64,000 bases of DNA, from NCBI GenBank assembly GCA_050248715.1, contig JBFWRV010000029.1, positions 1 through 64,000 on the forward strand. The letters run 5' to 3'. The position numbers and the translations under genes were made by a program. Shown here piece by piece: positions 26,352 through 35,726 of the stretch (the stretch's first letter is position 1; the number at the start of each line of letters is the position of its first letter). The notes beneath the pieces are model-generated. The model was not told the DNA's origin and did not search any database. It worked only from the letters and a program-made list of their open reading frames with translations. The stretch is from AWTP1-13 sp050248715. GTDB taxonomy: Bacteria > Pseudomonadota > Alphaproteobacteria > Rhizobiales > Hyphomicrobiaceae.

Positions 26352-28415
26352 CTACGAGCTGCCTGCCTGAAGCTCAGGCTCCCTGCGCATCCACTGCATC
26401 AAGATCGCCACCACTGCAAGACCAAAGCCGATGATGTGCGGGTAGGCGAGCGGTAGACCGACAAGCCGCAGAATGCCTGCGACGAGTTCCGGAAACACCA
26501 GCAGCATGCCGCCGACAACGAACAACAGCGTCTCCGGGGTGTTGCTGGGCTTCAAGAGGCGCCCCTGGAAGGCGAACGCCAGGATGGCGATGCCGGCCAG
26601 CGTCTCGAGCCCGACGATCGCCACGTCGAGCCAGTTGCCGCCTTTGGGCACCTGCAGAAGGAGACCGACGCCCATGGGGTCGCACACGAAAACGAACGGC
26701 ACCAGGAACGCCGGCATCGTGTACTTCCAGGCCTGCATGGTCGTGCGGTAGGGGCTGCCGCCGGTGATTGCCGCAGCCGCGAACGGCGACAGGGCGGTCG
26801 GGGGCGACACCTCCGACAGGACCGCGTAGTAGAAGATGAACATATGGGCGGCGAAATCCGGCACGCCGAGCTTGATGAGCGCGGGCGCGGCGATGACGGC
26901 GCACATGATGTAGGAGGCCGTCACCGGCACGGCGAGGCCCACGACCCAGACGATGGCCGCAGAATACAGCGCCGTCAGCACGAGGTTGCCCTGGGCATAG
27001 CCGATGATGATGTCGGCGAAGCGCTGCGCCAGTCCCGTCAAAGTCGTCACGCCGACGATGATGCCGGCGGTGGCACAGGTGGCGGCGATGCTGAGCACCC
27101 CCGTGGTGCCTTCCGACAGGGCGCGGGCGAGCTTTGCGGGCACCAGGGCGGTATCGCGGCGCAGATAGCTGGCGGCAATCGCCAGCATGGTAGCCCAGAA
27201 CACGGAAAGCACGGGCGAGAAGCCGTAGAGCATCAGGACGATGATGGAGATCAGCGATCCGAAGTGGAACCAGTAGTCGCGGGTGACGCGCCACAGCGTT
27301 CCCTTCTCGATCAGCAGCTCGCCACCGCCGCCGTATTTGGCCGCGTCCAACTCCACCATCACAAGGACGCTGAAGTAGTAGAGAAGGGTCGGCAGGATCG
27401 CCATCGTGATGACGTCGAGATACGAGATCTTTAGAAACTCGGCGATCAGGAAAGCGGCCGCGCCGAGGACGGGCGGCGAGATGATGGCGCCAAGGCCGCC
27501 GGCCGCGAGCAGGCCTCCCGCGGCGTTCTTCTCGTAGCCGGCTTTCTCCAGCAGCGGATAGGCGACCGTGCCGATCGTGACCGTCGTAGCCACACCCGAG
27601 CCCGAGGGCCCGCCGAGCAGGAACGACGACAGCACGACGGCGCGGCCCGCGGCGTTGCGCTTGCCGCCCATGGCCGCGAACGAGAAGTCGATGAAGAACT
27701 TGCCGGCGCCTGAATACTGCAGGATCGCACCGAAGATGGTGAACAGGATGATCAGGCTGGAGGACACCTCCACCGTCGTGCCGAAGATGCCTTCGAGCGT
27801 CATGTAGAGATGGCCGACCAGCCGCTCGATCGAGTAGCCCCGATGCGTCCAGGGCGCGGGGAGATACTTGCCGAGCAAGGCGTAGGCGATGAAAATCAGC
27901 GAAACGGTCGGCATGATCCAGCCGCTCGCCCGGCGCGTCGCCTCGAGCAGCAGCAGGATCAAGACGACTCCGACATAGAAATCGAGCGGCTCGGGATCGA
28001 TCGCGCGATCACCGAACTCGGGTCCCTGATAGAGAACGTAGCCAACGACGCCGAGGCTGGCCGCCGCGCAAAGCCAGTCCAGCGGAGTGACGCGATTGCG
28101 CAGGCGCTTCAGCATCGGATACAGGACGAAGATCAGCGCCAGGACGAGCCCCACATGCAGCGGCCGCAGCGTATAGGTGGCGATGATGGGAGTTCTCCAG
28201 AACGGCGGAGATCCCGCAGCGGCGGCATAGAGGTGGAGCACCGACACGCCGATGGCAAAGGCCATGACCGCCTTGCCGAGCCATCCGCCCAGCCTGTTCG
28301 TTGCCCCTTCCTCTTCCTCGATCAGCTCCTGGACGCGCTTGCGCTTGTCCTCGGCGAGCTCCGCTCCGGCAGCAACCTCATCGAAGGTCGCTTCGCGCTT
28401 CGTCGGCTCCGCCAC
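26352..28415 (-). CDS. TRAP transporter fused permease (4TM/12TM)
   Basis: The 687-residue inner-membrane protein fuses the small DctQ-like and large DctM-like TRAP subunits, as in TAXI-type systems. The N-terminal cytoplasmic segment is charged (ELAEDKRKRVQELIEEE). The DctM core is recognisable in LGGPSGSGVATTVTIGTVAY, AAGGLGAIISPPVLGAAAFL and VSPPTALSPFAAAAITG. The start is a GTG at 28415 with GGGAGGAGAG upstream. It is downstream of the TAXI binding-protein gene and separated from it by a terminator-like hairpin. Confidence 0.93.
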   Translation of the reverse strand: MAEPTKREATFDEVAAGAELAEDKRKRVQELIEEEEGATNRLGGWLGKAVMAFAIGVSVLHLYAAAAGSPPFWRTPIIATYTLRPLHVGLVLALIFVLYPMLKRLRNRVTPLDWLCAAASLGVVGYVLYQGPEFGDRAIDPEPLDFYVGVVLILLLLEATRRASGWIMPTVSLIFIAYALLGKYLPAPWTHRGYSIERLVGHLYMTLEGIFGTTVEVSSSLIILFTIFGAILQYSGAGKFFIDFSFAAMGGKRNAAGRAVVLSSFLLGGPSGSGVATTVTIGTVAYPLLEKAGYEKNAAGGLLAAGGLGAIISPPVLGAAAFLIAEFLKISYLDVITMAILPTLLYYFSVLVMVELDAAKYGGGGELLIEKGTLWRVTRDYWFHFGSLISIIVLMLYGFSPVLSVFWATMLAIAASYLRRDTALVPAKLARALSEGTTGVLSIAATCATAGIIVGVTTLTGLAQRFADIIIGYAQGNLVLTALYSAAIVWVVGLAVPVTASYIMCAVIAAPALIKLGVPDFAAHMFIFYYAVLSEVSPPTALSPFAAAAITGGSPYRTTMQAWKYTMPAFLVPFVFVCDPMGVGLLLQVPKGGNWLDVAIVGLETLAGIAILAFAFQGRLLKPSNTPETLLFVVGGMLLVFPELVAGILRLVGLPLAYPHIIGFGLAVVAILMQWMRREPELQAGSS

Positions 28416-28541
28416 GTACTCTCCTCCCTCTCATGCCGATCTTTTGCCGGCCACTCGATAGCTTTATGCAAGTATAGCGAAGCCGAACATTCCACCTATC
28501 CGGCCACGCCGCGGCCGGCGTTCTCGCATTGATCTATAAAG

Positions 28542-28568
28542 AAAAACTGCCGGACAGAAGCCCGGCAG
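28542..28568 (-). terminator. Intercistronic terminator between TAXI binding protein and TRAP permease genes
   Basis: CTGCCGG (28547-28553) pairs with CCGGCAG (28562-28568). On the minus strand the hairpin is followed by TTTTTC. It lies 31 bases after the binding-protein stop and would let most transcripts end there, giving more binding protein than permease. Confidence 0.7.
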
Positions 28569-28598
28569 CCTGTTGATGCTTACCGCGTCCGACCTTCC

Positions 28599-29561
28599 TC
28601 AGTCGACCTTGATGCCCTTCTCGGCGAAGTACTTGAGGGCAGCGGGATGCCAGGGGATGCCCGCATTCTGGGACTTCTGGTTCTCGACCTTGATGTTGAG
28701 GCCTTCCTTGTGAACCTTGCCCAGGTCCTCCCGTTTCTCGAGCATGATCTTGGTCAGCTTGTAGGCGAGGTCCTCGGGGAAGTCCTCGCGCACCGCCATG
28801 ATGTTCCAGACGGCCGCGACCTTGCTCTCCTTGTCCTGATTGGGATAGGAGCCCTTAGGTATGACCGCCGGCGCATAGGCCGGGCCGAACTTCTCGATCA
28901 TCTTCGGCACGGCATGGTCATGATCGATCAGCAGCATTTTCATGCCGGGGCTGGCAGCAACGTCGGTGATGGCCGACGTCGGCACACCTGCTACGAACAT
29001 GAAGGCATCGATCTTCTTGTCCTTGAGGGCGTTGGCGGACTCGGCCGCGCTCAGCCGCTCGCGCGTCATGTCCTTGTCCTTGTCCAGTCCGGCGCCTTCG
29101 ATCACGCGAAAGGCGAAAATCTCGGTGCCGCTGCCCGGCGCGCCCGTGGAGACGCGCTTGCCCTTGAGGTCGGCGAACTTCGTAACGCCGTTGCCCTCCA
29201 GGGTCACCACCTGCATGAGGTTCACGTACATGACTGCGAGCGCGCGGATGGGCAGCTTCTTGGGGAACTTGTCGCGGCCGTTGACCGCGTCGACGGCAGT
29301 GTCGACCTGGGTGAAGGCGACGTCGGCGTTGCCGGCGCCCACAAGCTTCATGTTGTCGATGGAGCCGCCGGTGACCTCCGCCGTGGCTGTGATGCCTGGT
29401 ATTTCTTTGGCAAGGATCGTCCCGAAGCCGCCGGCCAACGGGTAGTAGATGCCGCCGGTCCCGCCGGTGGCGATCGAAAGCTGTTTGGTCTGCTGCGCTT
29501 CGGCGTCGGCCGAGCCCATGGCGAGAAGCACACCGAGGCCCAACAGCATACGGGATTTCAT
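28599..29561 (-). CDS. TAXI-family TRAP transporter solute-binding protein
   Basis: The 320-residue periplasmic protein has a signal peptide (MLLGLGVLLAMGSADAEAQQ) and the TAXI signature SIATGGTGGIYYPLAGGFGT near the start of the mature part. Other blocks include VSTGAPGSGTEIFAFRVIEG. TAXI proteins deliver dicarboxylates, glutamate or aromatic acids to fused TRAP permeases; the ligand is unknown here. An AGGAGG site precedes the ATG. It forms a unit with the permease and SDR genes downstream. Confidence 0.93.
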   Translation of the reverse strand: MKSRMLLGLGVLLAMGSADAEAQQTKQLSIATGGTGGIYYPLAGGFGTILAKEIPGITATAEVTGGSIDNMKLVGAGNADVAFTQVDTAVDAVNGRDKFPKKLPIRALAVMYVNLMQVVTLEGNGVTKFADLKGKRVSTGAPGSGTEIFAFRVIEGAGLDKDKDMTRERLSAAESANALKDKKIDAFMFVAGVPTSAITDVAASPGMKMLLIDHDHAVPKMIEKFGPAYAPAVIPKGSYPNQDKESKVAAVWNIMAVREDFPEDLAYKLTKIMLEKREDLGKVHKEGLNIKVENQKSQNAGIPWHPAALKYFAEKGIKVD

Positions 29562-29710
29562 GTCTGCGTTTCCTCCTAGCGTCCTGGCCCCGCAGGTATT
29601 TTTGCGCGGGATCGGCCGCTCTTAGCTGATGCTGCAGCGCGCACGCAAGCCCTCCACTAGGATAGTGCAAACCCTTGCCCAGCGCTGTCCCGCGCCCTAA
29701 ACGCCTCCTC

Positions 29711-30271
29711 ATGAGCCAGTCCGCAGCACCTCCGCCGGCGGCCTCAGCGCTACCTCGCGGCTATTTCGCCATTGGCGCCGAGCGCATTTCCAAGGCCCTG
29801 AACCTCGGGAACCTCATGCGGTCCGCCCATGGCTTCGGCGCAAGTTTCACGTTCACGATAGGCGCCAGCTATCAGGCGCTCGAGGCGAGGGCCGACACGT
29901 CCAAGGGCCGGCAGCACCTGCCGCACTTCAACTGGGCAACCGTCGACGAGCTGGCATTGCCCGAGGGCTGCCGACTGGTCGGTGTGGAACTCCTGGACGA
30001 AGCAGTCGAGCTGCCGAGCTTCCGGCATCCCATGCGCGCAGCCTATGTGCTGGGTCCTGAGCAGGGCGAGCTGTCGCCGGCACTCATTGCCCGCTGCGAC
30101 CATATCGTGCGCATCCCCTCGAGCTTCTGCGTCAACCTTGCCATGGCGGGGGCCATCGTCATGTACGACCGCGTGCGCTGCCTGGGGCGTTTTCCACCCA
30201 GGCCGCTCACCGAGGGCGGGCCGACCGGACGGCCGCTGCCCGGCACCGGGCGCAAGGTCGGCCGCACATGA
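29711..30271 (+). CDS. RNA methyltransferase, TrmH/SpoU family
   Basis: The 186-residue SPOUT enzyme has the three family motifs: NLGNLMRSAHGFGASFTF (motif 1 with the Asn/Arg pair), AAYVLGPEQGELSP (motif 2) and VRIPSSFCVNLAMAGAIVMYDR (motif 3 of the S-adenosylmethionine knot). It methylates a tRNA or rRNA; the target is unknown. The ATG at 29711 is preferred, although its ribosome site is weak. It is divergent from the TAXI gene and convergent with the Smr gene. Confidence 0.85.
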   Translation: MSQSAAPPPAASALPRGYFAIGAERISKALNLGNLMRSAHGFGASFTFTIGASYQALEARADTSKGRQHLPHFNWATVDELALPEGCRLVGVELLDEAVELPSFRHPMRAAYVLGPEQGELSPALIARCDHIVRIPSSFCVNLAMAGAIVMYDRVRCLGRFPPRPLTEGGPTGRPLPGTGRKVGRT

Positions 30272-30288
30272 GGCGAAGGCGGCGACTT

Positions 30289-30900
30289 CTATCGGCTCTT
30301 GCGCAGCTGAACGTAGAGCGCGCCGGTGCCGCCGTGCCGGATACCGGCCTGCGTGTAGCTTAGCACGATCGCCCGCAGGTCGGGCTCCTCAAGCCACATG
30401 GGCACATTGCGCTTGAGGACGCCGCGCTGCCGTCCGCCGGTCAGCGCCTCGAGCCGATCAGCCGGCTCTTCTCCACCCTTGCCGGTGATGACCAGGACGG
30501 TCCTGTGCTCGTTGGCGTGGGCCCGCAACAGGAAAGCCCGTAGGCGGGACCGCGCATCGGCCTGACGCAGTCCGTGCAGGTCGATACGGGCGTCGATCTC
30601 GACCTTGCCCGCGGCGATTTTCTTCGCCTTGCGGCGCTCGAACTGGGCGATCGGAGCGGATCGCGGCTCTACCTTGACGGGATCGGCCGCGCGTGCGGCC
30701 AGCGTGGCGTCGGAAGCGACCACTGCTTGCGTCTCGTGCACTACACGTTCAGGGATCCTGGCCGTCGTCTCAGGAGCAGTGGTCACGCGCGGCTTGGCTT
30801 TGACACGCTCAAGCGAGCTTGTCGCGTGCTTCCAAAGCTCAGCTTCCTCTCGGCTGATGGTCCGGCCACGGCCATCGGACTTTCGGCCGGACTTGTTCAT
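30289..30900 (-). CDS. Smr/MutS2-type domain protein
   Basis: The 203-residue protein has a basic N-terminal half of about 110 residues and a C-terminal Smr domain. The Smr core is IDLHGLRQADARSRLRAFL, LVITGKGG and GALYVQLRKSR. Stand-alone Smr proteins have nuclease activity on nucleic acids, and YdcH-like roles in ribosome rescue are known for some. It overlaps the mltA stop by 4 bases (ATGA), so it is translated from the mltA operon. The pair is conserved in alphaproteobacteria. Confidence 0.88.
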   Translation of the reverse strand: MNKSGRKSDGRGRTISREEAELWKHATSSLERVKAKPRVTTAPETTARIPERVVHETQAVVASDATLAARAADPVKVEPRSAPIAQFERRKAKKIAAGKVEIDARIDLHGLRQADARSRLRAFLLRAHANEHRTVLVITGKGGEEPADRLEALTGGRQRGVLKRNVPMWLEEPDLRAIVLSYTQAGIRHGGTGALYVQLRKSR

Positions 30901-32159
30901 GGTCGCGGCTTGACCGTTCCGGTTGCCAACGGCGCCTTGGCCTGTGGCGACTCGTCCCTGGGCAACAGAACGATGAACTTGCCGACATGCTTTGTCACGC
31001 CTGCCAGGCGTCCAGCTGCATCGCCGGAGCCGAAGTAAATGTCGCCGCGCTCCGGCCCTTTGATGGCCGAACCCACGTCCTGCGCGATCATGAGCCGATT
31101 GAACTCGCCACTTTTCGTGACGTGCTTCATGTCGGAACCGCTGACGTAGATCGGCAGGCCCAAGGTATGGAAGCCCGGATCCACCGCGAGGCTGCGCCCT
31201 GGGGTGAGCGGCGCACTCATGGCTCCGAGTGGGCCATTGGCCTCGGTGTTCTTGAGCTCACGGAAGAACACGTAGGACGCATTCTGCTGCATGACGAGCT
31301 TGCCACGCTCGGGATCGCCCTTGAGCCAACGCTTCAGGGCGCCCATCGACACCTTGTCGGCGGCGAGCAGGCCCTTCTCGATCAGATAGCGGCCGATCGA
31401 ACTGTAGGGGTGGCCATTCTTGCCGTCGTAGTGAATGCGCGTGATGGTGCCGTCGGTCAGCTTGACGCGACCCGAGCCCTGCACCTGAAGGAAGAACACT
31501 TCCACCGGATCGCTGAGATAGACCAGTTCGAGGTTCTGGCCCTTGAGCGCGCCCTGATCGATCTGTGCCCTGGTCAGATAGGGCTCGACCCCCTTCTCGG
31601 TCTTGCGCGCGTGCGTCAGTCCCATGCCGAGCGAGCCGCGCTGCGTCTCGTCGACGAGATTCACGAGATCGGGGGGACGCTTGTAGACCGGGGTCTGGAA
31701 GGCGCCCTGCGGTGTGCGCGAGCCTTCCAGCAACGGCTCATAGTAACCGGTAAGCAGGCCTCGCGGGCCGTTATGGACGACAGCGTGGGCTGCGAAGTGC
31801 TGCTCGAAGAACGCCTTGGCGCCGGCCTTGGTGACGGGTCCCGTGTGTTCCGATGCAGCCGTGCACGCCGCCACCACAGCGGCCGAAGGAGCCGGGCGCT
31901 TGTCCCCAACTGGGCGTCCGCGCGATGACGCAATCACGCGGCCACAGGAATTGCGGAACGCCTTGAACGCCGCCGCATGATCGTCCTGATCCCAACCGGG
32001 GATATCGGCATAGGCGAGCGGCTGATAGGAAATGCCCTTCATCCCCGGACTCGCCTGCCTGGGCGGCGAATTCGCCTCGGCAAGGTGCGCCACGCTGGCC
32101 ACGAATGCCGCTGCGACCGCAAGGATCGCGGCGCGATGTGACGCACAGCCTGCTCCCAC
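30897..32159 (-). CDS. mltA: Murein transglycosylase A (MltA)
   Basis: The 420-residue lytic transglycosylase has a signal-like N-terminus (AAILAVAAAFVASVAHLAEA). The MltA domain holds GLLTGYYEPLLEGSRTPQGA, GSGRVKLTDG and RYLIEKGLL. The C-terminal 3D domain carries the catalytic-type Asp in MIAQDVGSAIKGPERGDIYF. It cleaves peptidoglycan to 1,6-anhydro-muropeptides in the periplasm. The start is a GTG at 32159 with GGGGGAAAG upstream. It sits between the Tim44-like gene and the Smr gene, all on the minus strand. Confidence 0.93.
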   Translation of the reverse strand: MGAGCASHRAAILAVAAAFVASVAHLAEANSPPRQASPGMKGISYQPLAYADIPGWDQDDHAAAFKAFRNSCGRVIASSRGRPVGDKRPAPSAAVVAACTAASEHTGPVTKAGAKAFFEQHFAAHAVVHNGPRGLLTGYYEPLLEGSRTPQGAFQTPVYKRPPDLVNLVDETQRGSLGMGLTHARKTEKGVEPYLTRAQIDQGALKGQNLELVYLSDPVEVFFLQVQGSGRVKLTDGTITRIHYDGKNGHPYSSIGRYLIEKGLLAADKVSMGALKRWLKGDPERGKLVMQQNASYVFFRELKNTEANGPLGAMSAPLTPGRSLAVDPGFHTLGLPIYVSGSDMKHVTKSGEFNRLMIAQDVGSAIKGPERGDIYFGSGDAAGRLAGVTKHVGKFIVLLPRDESPQAKAPLATGTVKPRP

Positions 32160-32226
32160 AACGCTTTCCCCCGTGTGGCCCCAAATGAAAAGCCCGCGGT
32201 CCTGTCACGCCCCCTGACAGGTCAAA

Positions 32227-32970
32227 TCAATTGGCCGCTTGTGTGGCAATCAGCTTCCAGTTCGGATCGCGCGACCTGACCTCCCGCGCGAAGGTCCAAA
32301 TATCAGTGACCTCCTTGATCTTCTTGCTATCCCCCGAGATCACCTCGCCGCCTCTGTCACGCGTAGCCGAAATCAGCTCGCTCACGAACTTGACCGTGAC
32401 TTGAGCCATGCCGTTCTTCAGCTCGGCCTCGACGATGTCGGTCGACTTGATGCCGACGAAACTCTGATCCACCTGCTCGCCGCGGCTCTCGCGGTCGGTG
32501 ATCGCGCCGGCGAAGCCGTCATACACATCCCGGCTCAGCAGGTTCTTGAGCGTCTTGCGGTTGCCTTCGGCAAAGGCCGTGACAATAAGCTCATAGGCCG
32601 CCCGCGCGCCCTTGAGGAAAGCGTCCGGCTCGAACGTCTCGTCCGCCCGCACAATATCCACCAATCCCTTGGCAATGCCGGAGTTGCCAGCGGCGAGGCC
32701 GCGCACGCGGTCTTCCACCTCGGCGCGCACCTGGGGCTCGGACACGGGCCGAGGCTCGACCTCGTCGCGGTCGCGCCGCGGCAGGGTCACGACCTTGTCC
32801 TGGCCGGGAAGCTTGCCGTTGCGCTGGACAGTCTCCTGCTGCGCCTTGTAGCGCTCGTAGCGGGTACGTTCATGGCCGGTGCGACGCCCAAGCACGCTGC
32901 GCAGCTTGAGAAACACCACGACCGCCAAGATGAGAAACAGTAGCGTGGATACGTCGATCCTGCCGTCCAT
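32227..32970 (-). CDS. Tim44/TimA-type putative adaptor protein
   Basis: The 247-residue protein has one N-terminal membrane helix (STLLFLILAVVVFLKLRSVL), a charged linker (to about residue 100) and a C-terminal Tim44-like domain. FLKGARAAYELIVTAFAEGN and LKNLLSRDVYDGFAGAI are its hallmark stretches. In alphaproteobacteria it is an inner-membrane protein related to the mitochondrial import component Tim44; its exact role is not settled. The ATG at 32970 is chosen because homologues start just before the helix. It is divergent from fxsA, close to secB. Confidence 0.9.
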   Translation of the reverse strand: MDGRIDVSTLLFLILAVVVFLKLRSVLGRRTGHERTRYERYKAQQETVQRNGKLPGQDKVVTLPRRDRDEVEPRPVSEPQVRAEVEDRVRGLAAGNSGIAKGLVDIVRADETFEPDAFLKGARAAYELIVTAFAEGNRKTLKNLLSRDVYDGFAGAITDRESRGEQVDQSFVGIKSTDIVEAELKNGMAQVTVKFVSELISATRDRGGEVISGDSKKIKEVTDIWTFAREVRSRDPNWKLIATQAAN

Positions 32971-33169
32971 TGCTGTGCTTTCGAGCAAGAGCCTCAAGCT
33001 ACTGCATGTAAGCGCCTTGACAAGCGATAACCAGACCCGCCGACGCTCCCAGTCAAAGGAGCGCCCAAGCTTGCCGCCGCCGCAGCACAAATCTTAGGGC
33101 ATTGCAAAGCGCAAGCCAACCGGCATGCCCTTGTTTATTCTGTGCGGGGCTATCGCAAGAGGAGCGCCG

Positions 33170-33694
33170 ATGACACGCCTAGTTCTTGGCCTGGTACTCA
33201 TTGCCCTGCCGTTCCTTGAGCTGGCGCTGCTCATCAAGGCAGGTCAGACCATCGGCTTCTGGGCCACGCTTGCAATCGTGGTTAGTGCCGGCCTTCTCGG
33301 CGCCTTCATCTGGTCACGCCAAGGGGTCAGTGTCGCACGCAAGACGCAGCAGGCGCTGGCGCAGGGCCGTCCGCCCATGGGCCCGGTGCTGGACGGCGCC
33401 TTTTTGCTGCTGGCGGGCGGGTTGCTGATAACGCCCGGCTTCCTGAGCGACGCACTCGCTTTGCTGCTGCTTATCCCGCCTGTCCGCCACAAAGTGTCGC
33501 GGTGGGTCGTGCGCCGGCTTGCCGAGCGCGCTCATGTTCAGGTCAGGACCTTCGAAGCAAGTATGCGGGACACCCCGAGCCAAGGGCCTCGAGGCGCAGA
33601 CAAGGTCAAAGGCCCGGTCATCGAGGGTGAGTTCGAGCGCCTGAGCGAAAAGTCCAGAACGCCGCATCGCGACAAGGACGACGACCGGGTATGA
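33170..33694 (+). CDS. fxsA: FxsA family membrane protein
   Basis: The 174-residue protein has about three to four membrane helices. The family motif occurs in LIALPFLELALLIKAGQTIG and LLAGGLLITPGFLSDALALL. FxsA overproduction affects F-plasmid exclusion by phage T7 in E. coli; its normal role is unknown. AGAGGAG precedes the ATG at 33170. It is followed by secB on the same strand and divergent from the Tim44-like gene, the standard order in this group. Confidence 0.9.
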   Translation: MTRLVLGLVLIALPFLELALLIKAGQTIGFWATLAIVVSAGLLGAFIWSRQGVSVARKTQQALAQGRPPMGPVLDGAFLLLAGGLLITPGFLSDALALLLLIPPVRHKVSRWVVRRLAERAHVQVRTFEASMRDTPSQGPRGADKVKGPVIEGEFERLSEKSRTPHRDKDDDRV

Positions 33695-33784
33695 GCACGC
33701 TTGGCGCCATTTTCGCCGGTGGGGCACAAGGCACGCATCCTCCGGCTTGCGCAAACCGGAAACGCCAGGAAAGGAACTGAGCCC

Positions 33785-34288
33785 ATGCAGCCCAGCGACA
33801 ATGGAAAGCCCAATCTCGGCGGGCCTCCGGCTGGCGTGCCGCCCCAGGTGCAGGTGCGGATCGCCGGTCAGTACATCAAGGATCTCTCCTTCGAGAACCC
33901 GAATGTGCAAAAGCTGCTCGAAGCTCCGCGCGAGCAGCCGACCCTGCGCGTGGAGGTGAATGTCAACGCCACCAAGCTGGCCGACAAGATGTTCGAGAGC
34001 GCCATCCACTTCAAGGCGCAGGCGAATGCCTCGACTGGCGTGATCTACGATCTCGAGCTCAGCTACGCGGGCCTTTTCGAGGTCCAGTCGATGCCTGAGC
34101 AGGCGCTCGAGCCGTTCCTCCTGATCAACTGCCCCTCGCTACTCTTTCCGTTCCTGCGCCGTCTGGTCGCCGACCTGACGCGGGAAGGAGGCTTTCCGCC
34201 GCTGCTGCTCGACCCCATCGACTTCGCGGCGCTGTTCATGCAGCGCCAGCAGCAGGCCCAGCAGGCGCCGCAGAAGACGGTCAATTGA
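33785..34288 (+). CDS. secB: Protein-export chaperone SecB
   Basis: The 167-residue chaperone keeps exported preproteins unfolded and hands them to SecA. Family blocks are IKDLSFENPNVQKLLEAPRE, LADKMFESAIHFKAQA, LELSYAGLFEV and INCPSLLFPFLRRLVADLTR followed by GGFPPLLLDPIDFAALF. An AAGGAA site precedes ATG 33785; the longer frame from 33701 lacks homology. It lies 90 bases after fxsA and converges with dnaQ. Confidence 0.97.
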   Translation: MQPSDNGKPNLGGPPAGVPPQVQVRIAGQYIKDLSFENPNVQKLLEAPREQPTLRVEVNVNATKLADKMFESAIHFKAQANASTGVIYDLELSYAGLFEVQSMPEQALEPFLLINCPSLLFPFLRRLVADLTREGGFPPLLLDPIDFAALFMQRQQQAQQAPQKTVN

Positions 34289-34316
34289 GCTGCAGAGCGG
34301 CCGGCCCGTGCCTGGC

Positions 34317-35015
34317 TCAGGCCTCGGCAAACTGCAGCCAGGCCGCATTCGGTCCAAGCGTGGCCACGAACTCCTGGTGCGCGCGTTCGACGTCGGCATC
34401 GATTCGCGGCTGTAGCGGTCGCGGACGCGGCCGGGCCGGTGCCGCGCGCAGTTGAACAGCGGCCTCCGCCGCTCCCGCGCCGCCCAGGCCCAATGTTGCC
34501 TGCCGCTCTCCCAGCAGTTCGACATAGACATTGGCGAGCAGCAGCGAGTCCATCAGCGCACCATGCTTGGTGCGTTGGGAGTTGTCGATGCCGTAGCGCT
34601 TGCACAGGGCATCGAGACTGTTTGGACCTGCCGGGTGACGTCGGCGCGCCAAGGCAAGGGTGTCGACCACCGAGTTGCGCGTCAGCATCGGCTTCGCCAG
34701 GCGTTGCAGCTCGGCATTGATGAAGGCCATGTCGAAGGATGCATTGTGGGCGACGAGCGGCGCATCGCCGACGAAGTCCAAGAACTCCTCCACCACATCC
34801 TTGAATAGCGGCTTGTCCTTCAGGAACTCGACCGTCAGCCCGTGCACCGCGACGGCATCGTGGTGAACGTCGCGCTCGGGATTGAGATAGCGATGGAATT
34901 CGCGACCCGTCGGGATGCGATTGACGATCTCGACGCAACCGAGCTCTATCAGACGGTCACCATTAGCCGGATCGAGCCCGGTCGTCTCCGTGTCGATCAC
35001 GATCTCGCGCAGCAT
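34317..35015 (-). CDS. dnaQ: DNA polymerase III epsilon subunit (proofreading exonuclease)
   Basis: The 232-residue 3'-5' exonuclease has the three motifs: ExoI VIDTETTGLDP, ExoII HNASFDMAFINAEL and ExoIII KHGALMDSLLLANVY (HxxxxD). It proofreads during replication. The C-terminal segment of about 60 residues is the alpha-binding tail, rich in Ala and Pro. It belongs to the leftward group dnaQ-coaE-aroE-maf-ppsR flanking the presumed origin. Confidence 0.95.
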   Translation of the reverse strand: MLREIVIDTETTGLDPANGDRLIELGCVEIVNRIPTGREFHRYLNPERDVHHDAVAVHGLTVEFLKDKPLFKDVVEEFLDFVGDAPLVAHNASFDMAFINAELQRLAKPMLTRNSVVDTLALARRRHPAGPNSLDALCKRYGIDNSQRTKHGALMDSLLLANVYVELLGERQATLGLGGAGAAEAAVQLRAAPARPRPRPLQPRIDADVERAHQEFVATLGPNAAWLQFAEA

Positions 35016-35111
35016 TCCCCGCCCTCATGCCAACGCGAGCACGCAGATTCATGTACCGATCGGCCCCTTTCCCCTGAGGGGGAGGGCTCCCCACACCCAG
35101 TCTTCGCATCG

Positions 35112-35726
35112 TCACGCCCAGTATTTGGCGTAGGCTGTTCCTTGCCGATTTTGCAGTGATTCGACGATTCTATCGACCTGAGCTTCCGACTCGGCAAAAG
35201 AGCCGGCGGTATCCACGACGAAATCCGCCTGCGCACGCTTGTCCGCGTCGCTCATCTGCCGCCCGAGGATCTGATCGAGCTTCTGCGGCGTCATGCCAGG
35301 CCGCTGCAGTACGCGCTCGCGCTGCGCGGAAGCCGGAGCGGAGACGACGATCACGGCGTCGACGCGCTTGTTGCCTCCGGTCTCGAACAACAGCGGCACC
35401 TCGAGCACTGCGATCTTCGCGCCCCCCTCGGCACAGGCCTTGAGACAGGCGCGCTCGGCCGCGAACACCAGCGGGTGGACGATGGCCTCGAGGCGTTTGA
35501 ACCCGGCGGGGTCCTCCAGCAGCGCGGCGGCGAGCTTCTGGCGATCGACCTTGCCCTCGCGCGTTGTTCCGGGAAAAGCGGCTTCAATCGGCGCCACCGC
35601 AGCGCCCTCGTAAAGCTTGTGCACCTCGGCATCCGCATCACAAACAGGCACGCCCAGCGCCCGCAGCCGCGCTGCCACCGTCGACTTGCCCATGCCGATG
35701 CCGCCGGTAAGGCCGATGAGAAACAT
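35112..35726 (-). CDS. coaE: Dephospho-CoA kinase
   Basis: The 204-residue enzyme catalyses the last step of coenzyme A synthesis. It has the P-loop GLTGGIGMGKSTVA, the substrate-binding CDADAEVHKLY, and the lid region with RP in QRPGMTPQKLDQILGRQMSD. The ATG at 35726 overlaps the aroE stop by one base (TGATG) and has GGGAGG upstream. coaA (pantothenate kinase) lies further right in the window at 52.4 kb. Confidence 0.96.
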   Translation of the reverse strand: MFLIGLTGGIGMGKSTVAARLRALGVPVCDADAEVHKLYEGAAVAPIEAAFPGTTREGKVDRQKLAAALLEDPAGFKRLEAIVHPLVFAAERACLKACAEGGAKIAVLEVPLLFETGGNKRVDAVIVVSAPASAQRERVLQRPGMTPQKLDQILGRQMSDADKRAQADFVVDTAGSFAESEAQVDRIVESLQNRQGTAYAKYWA

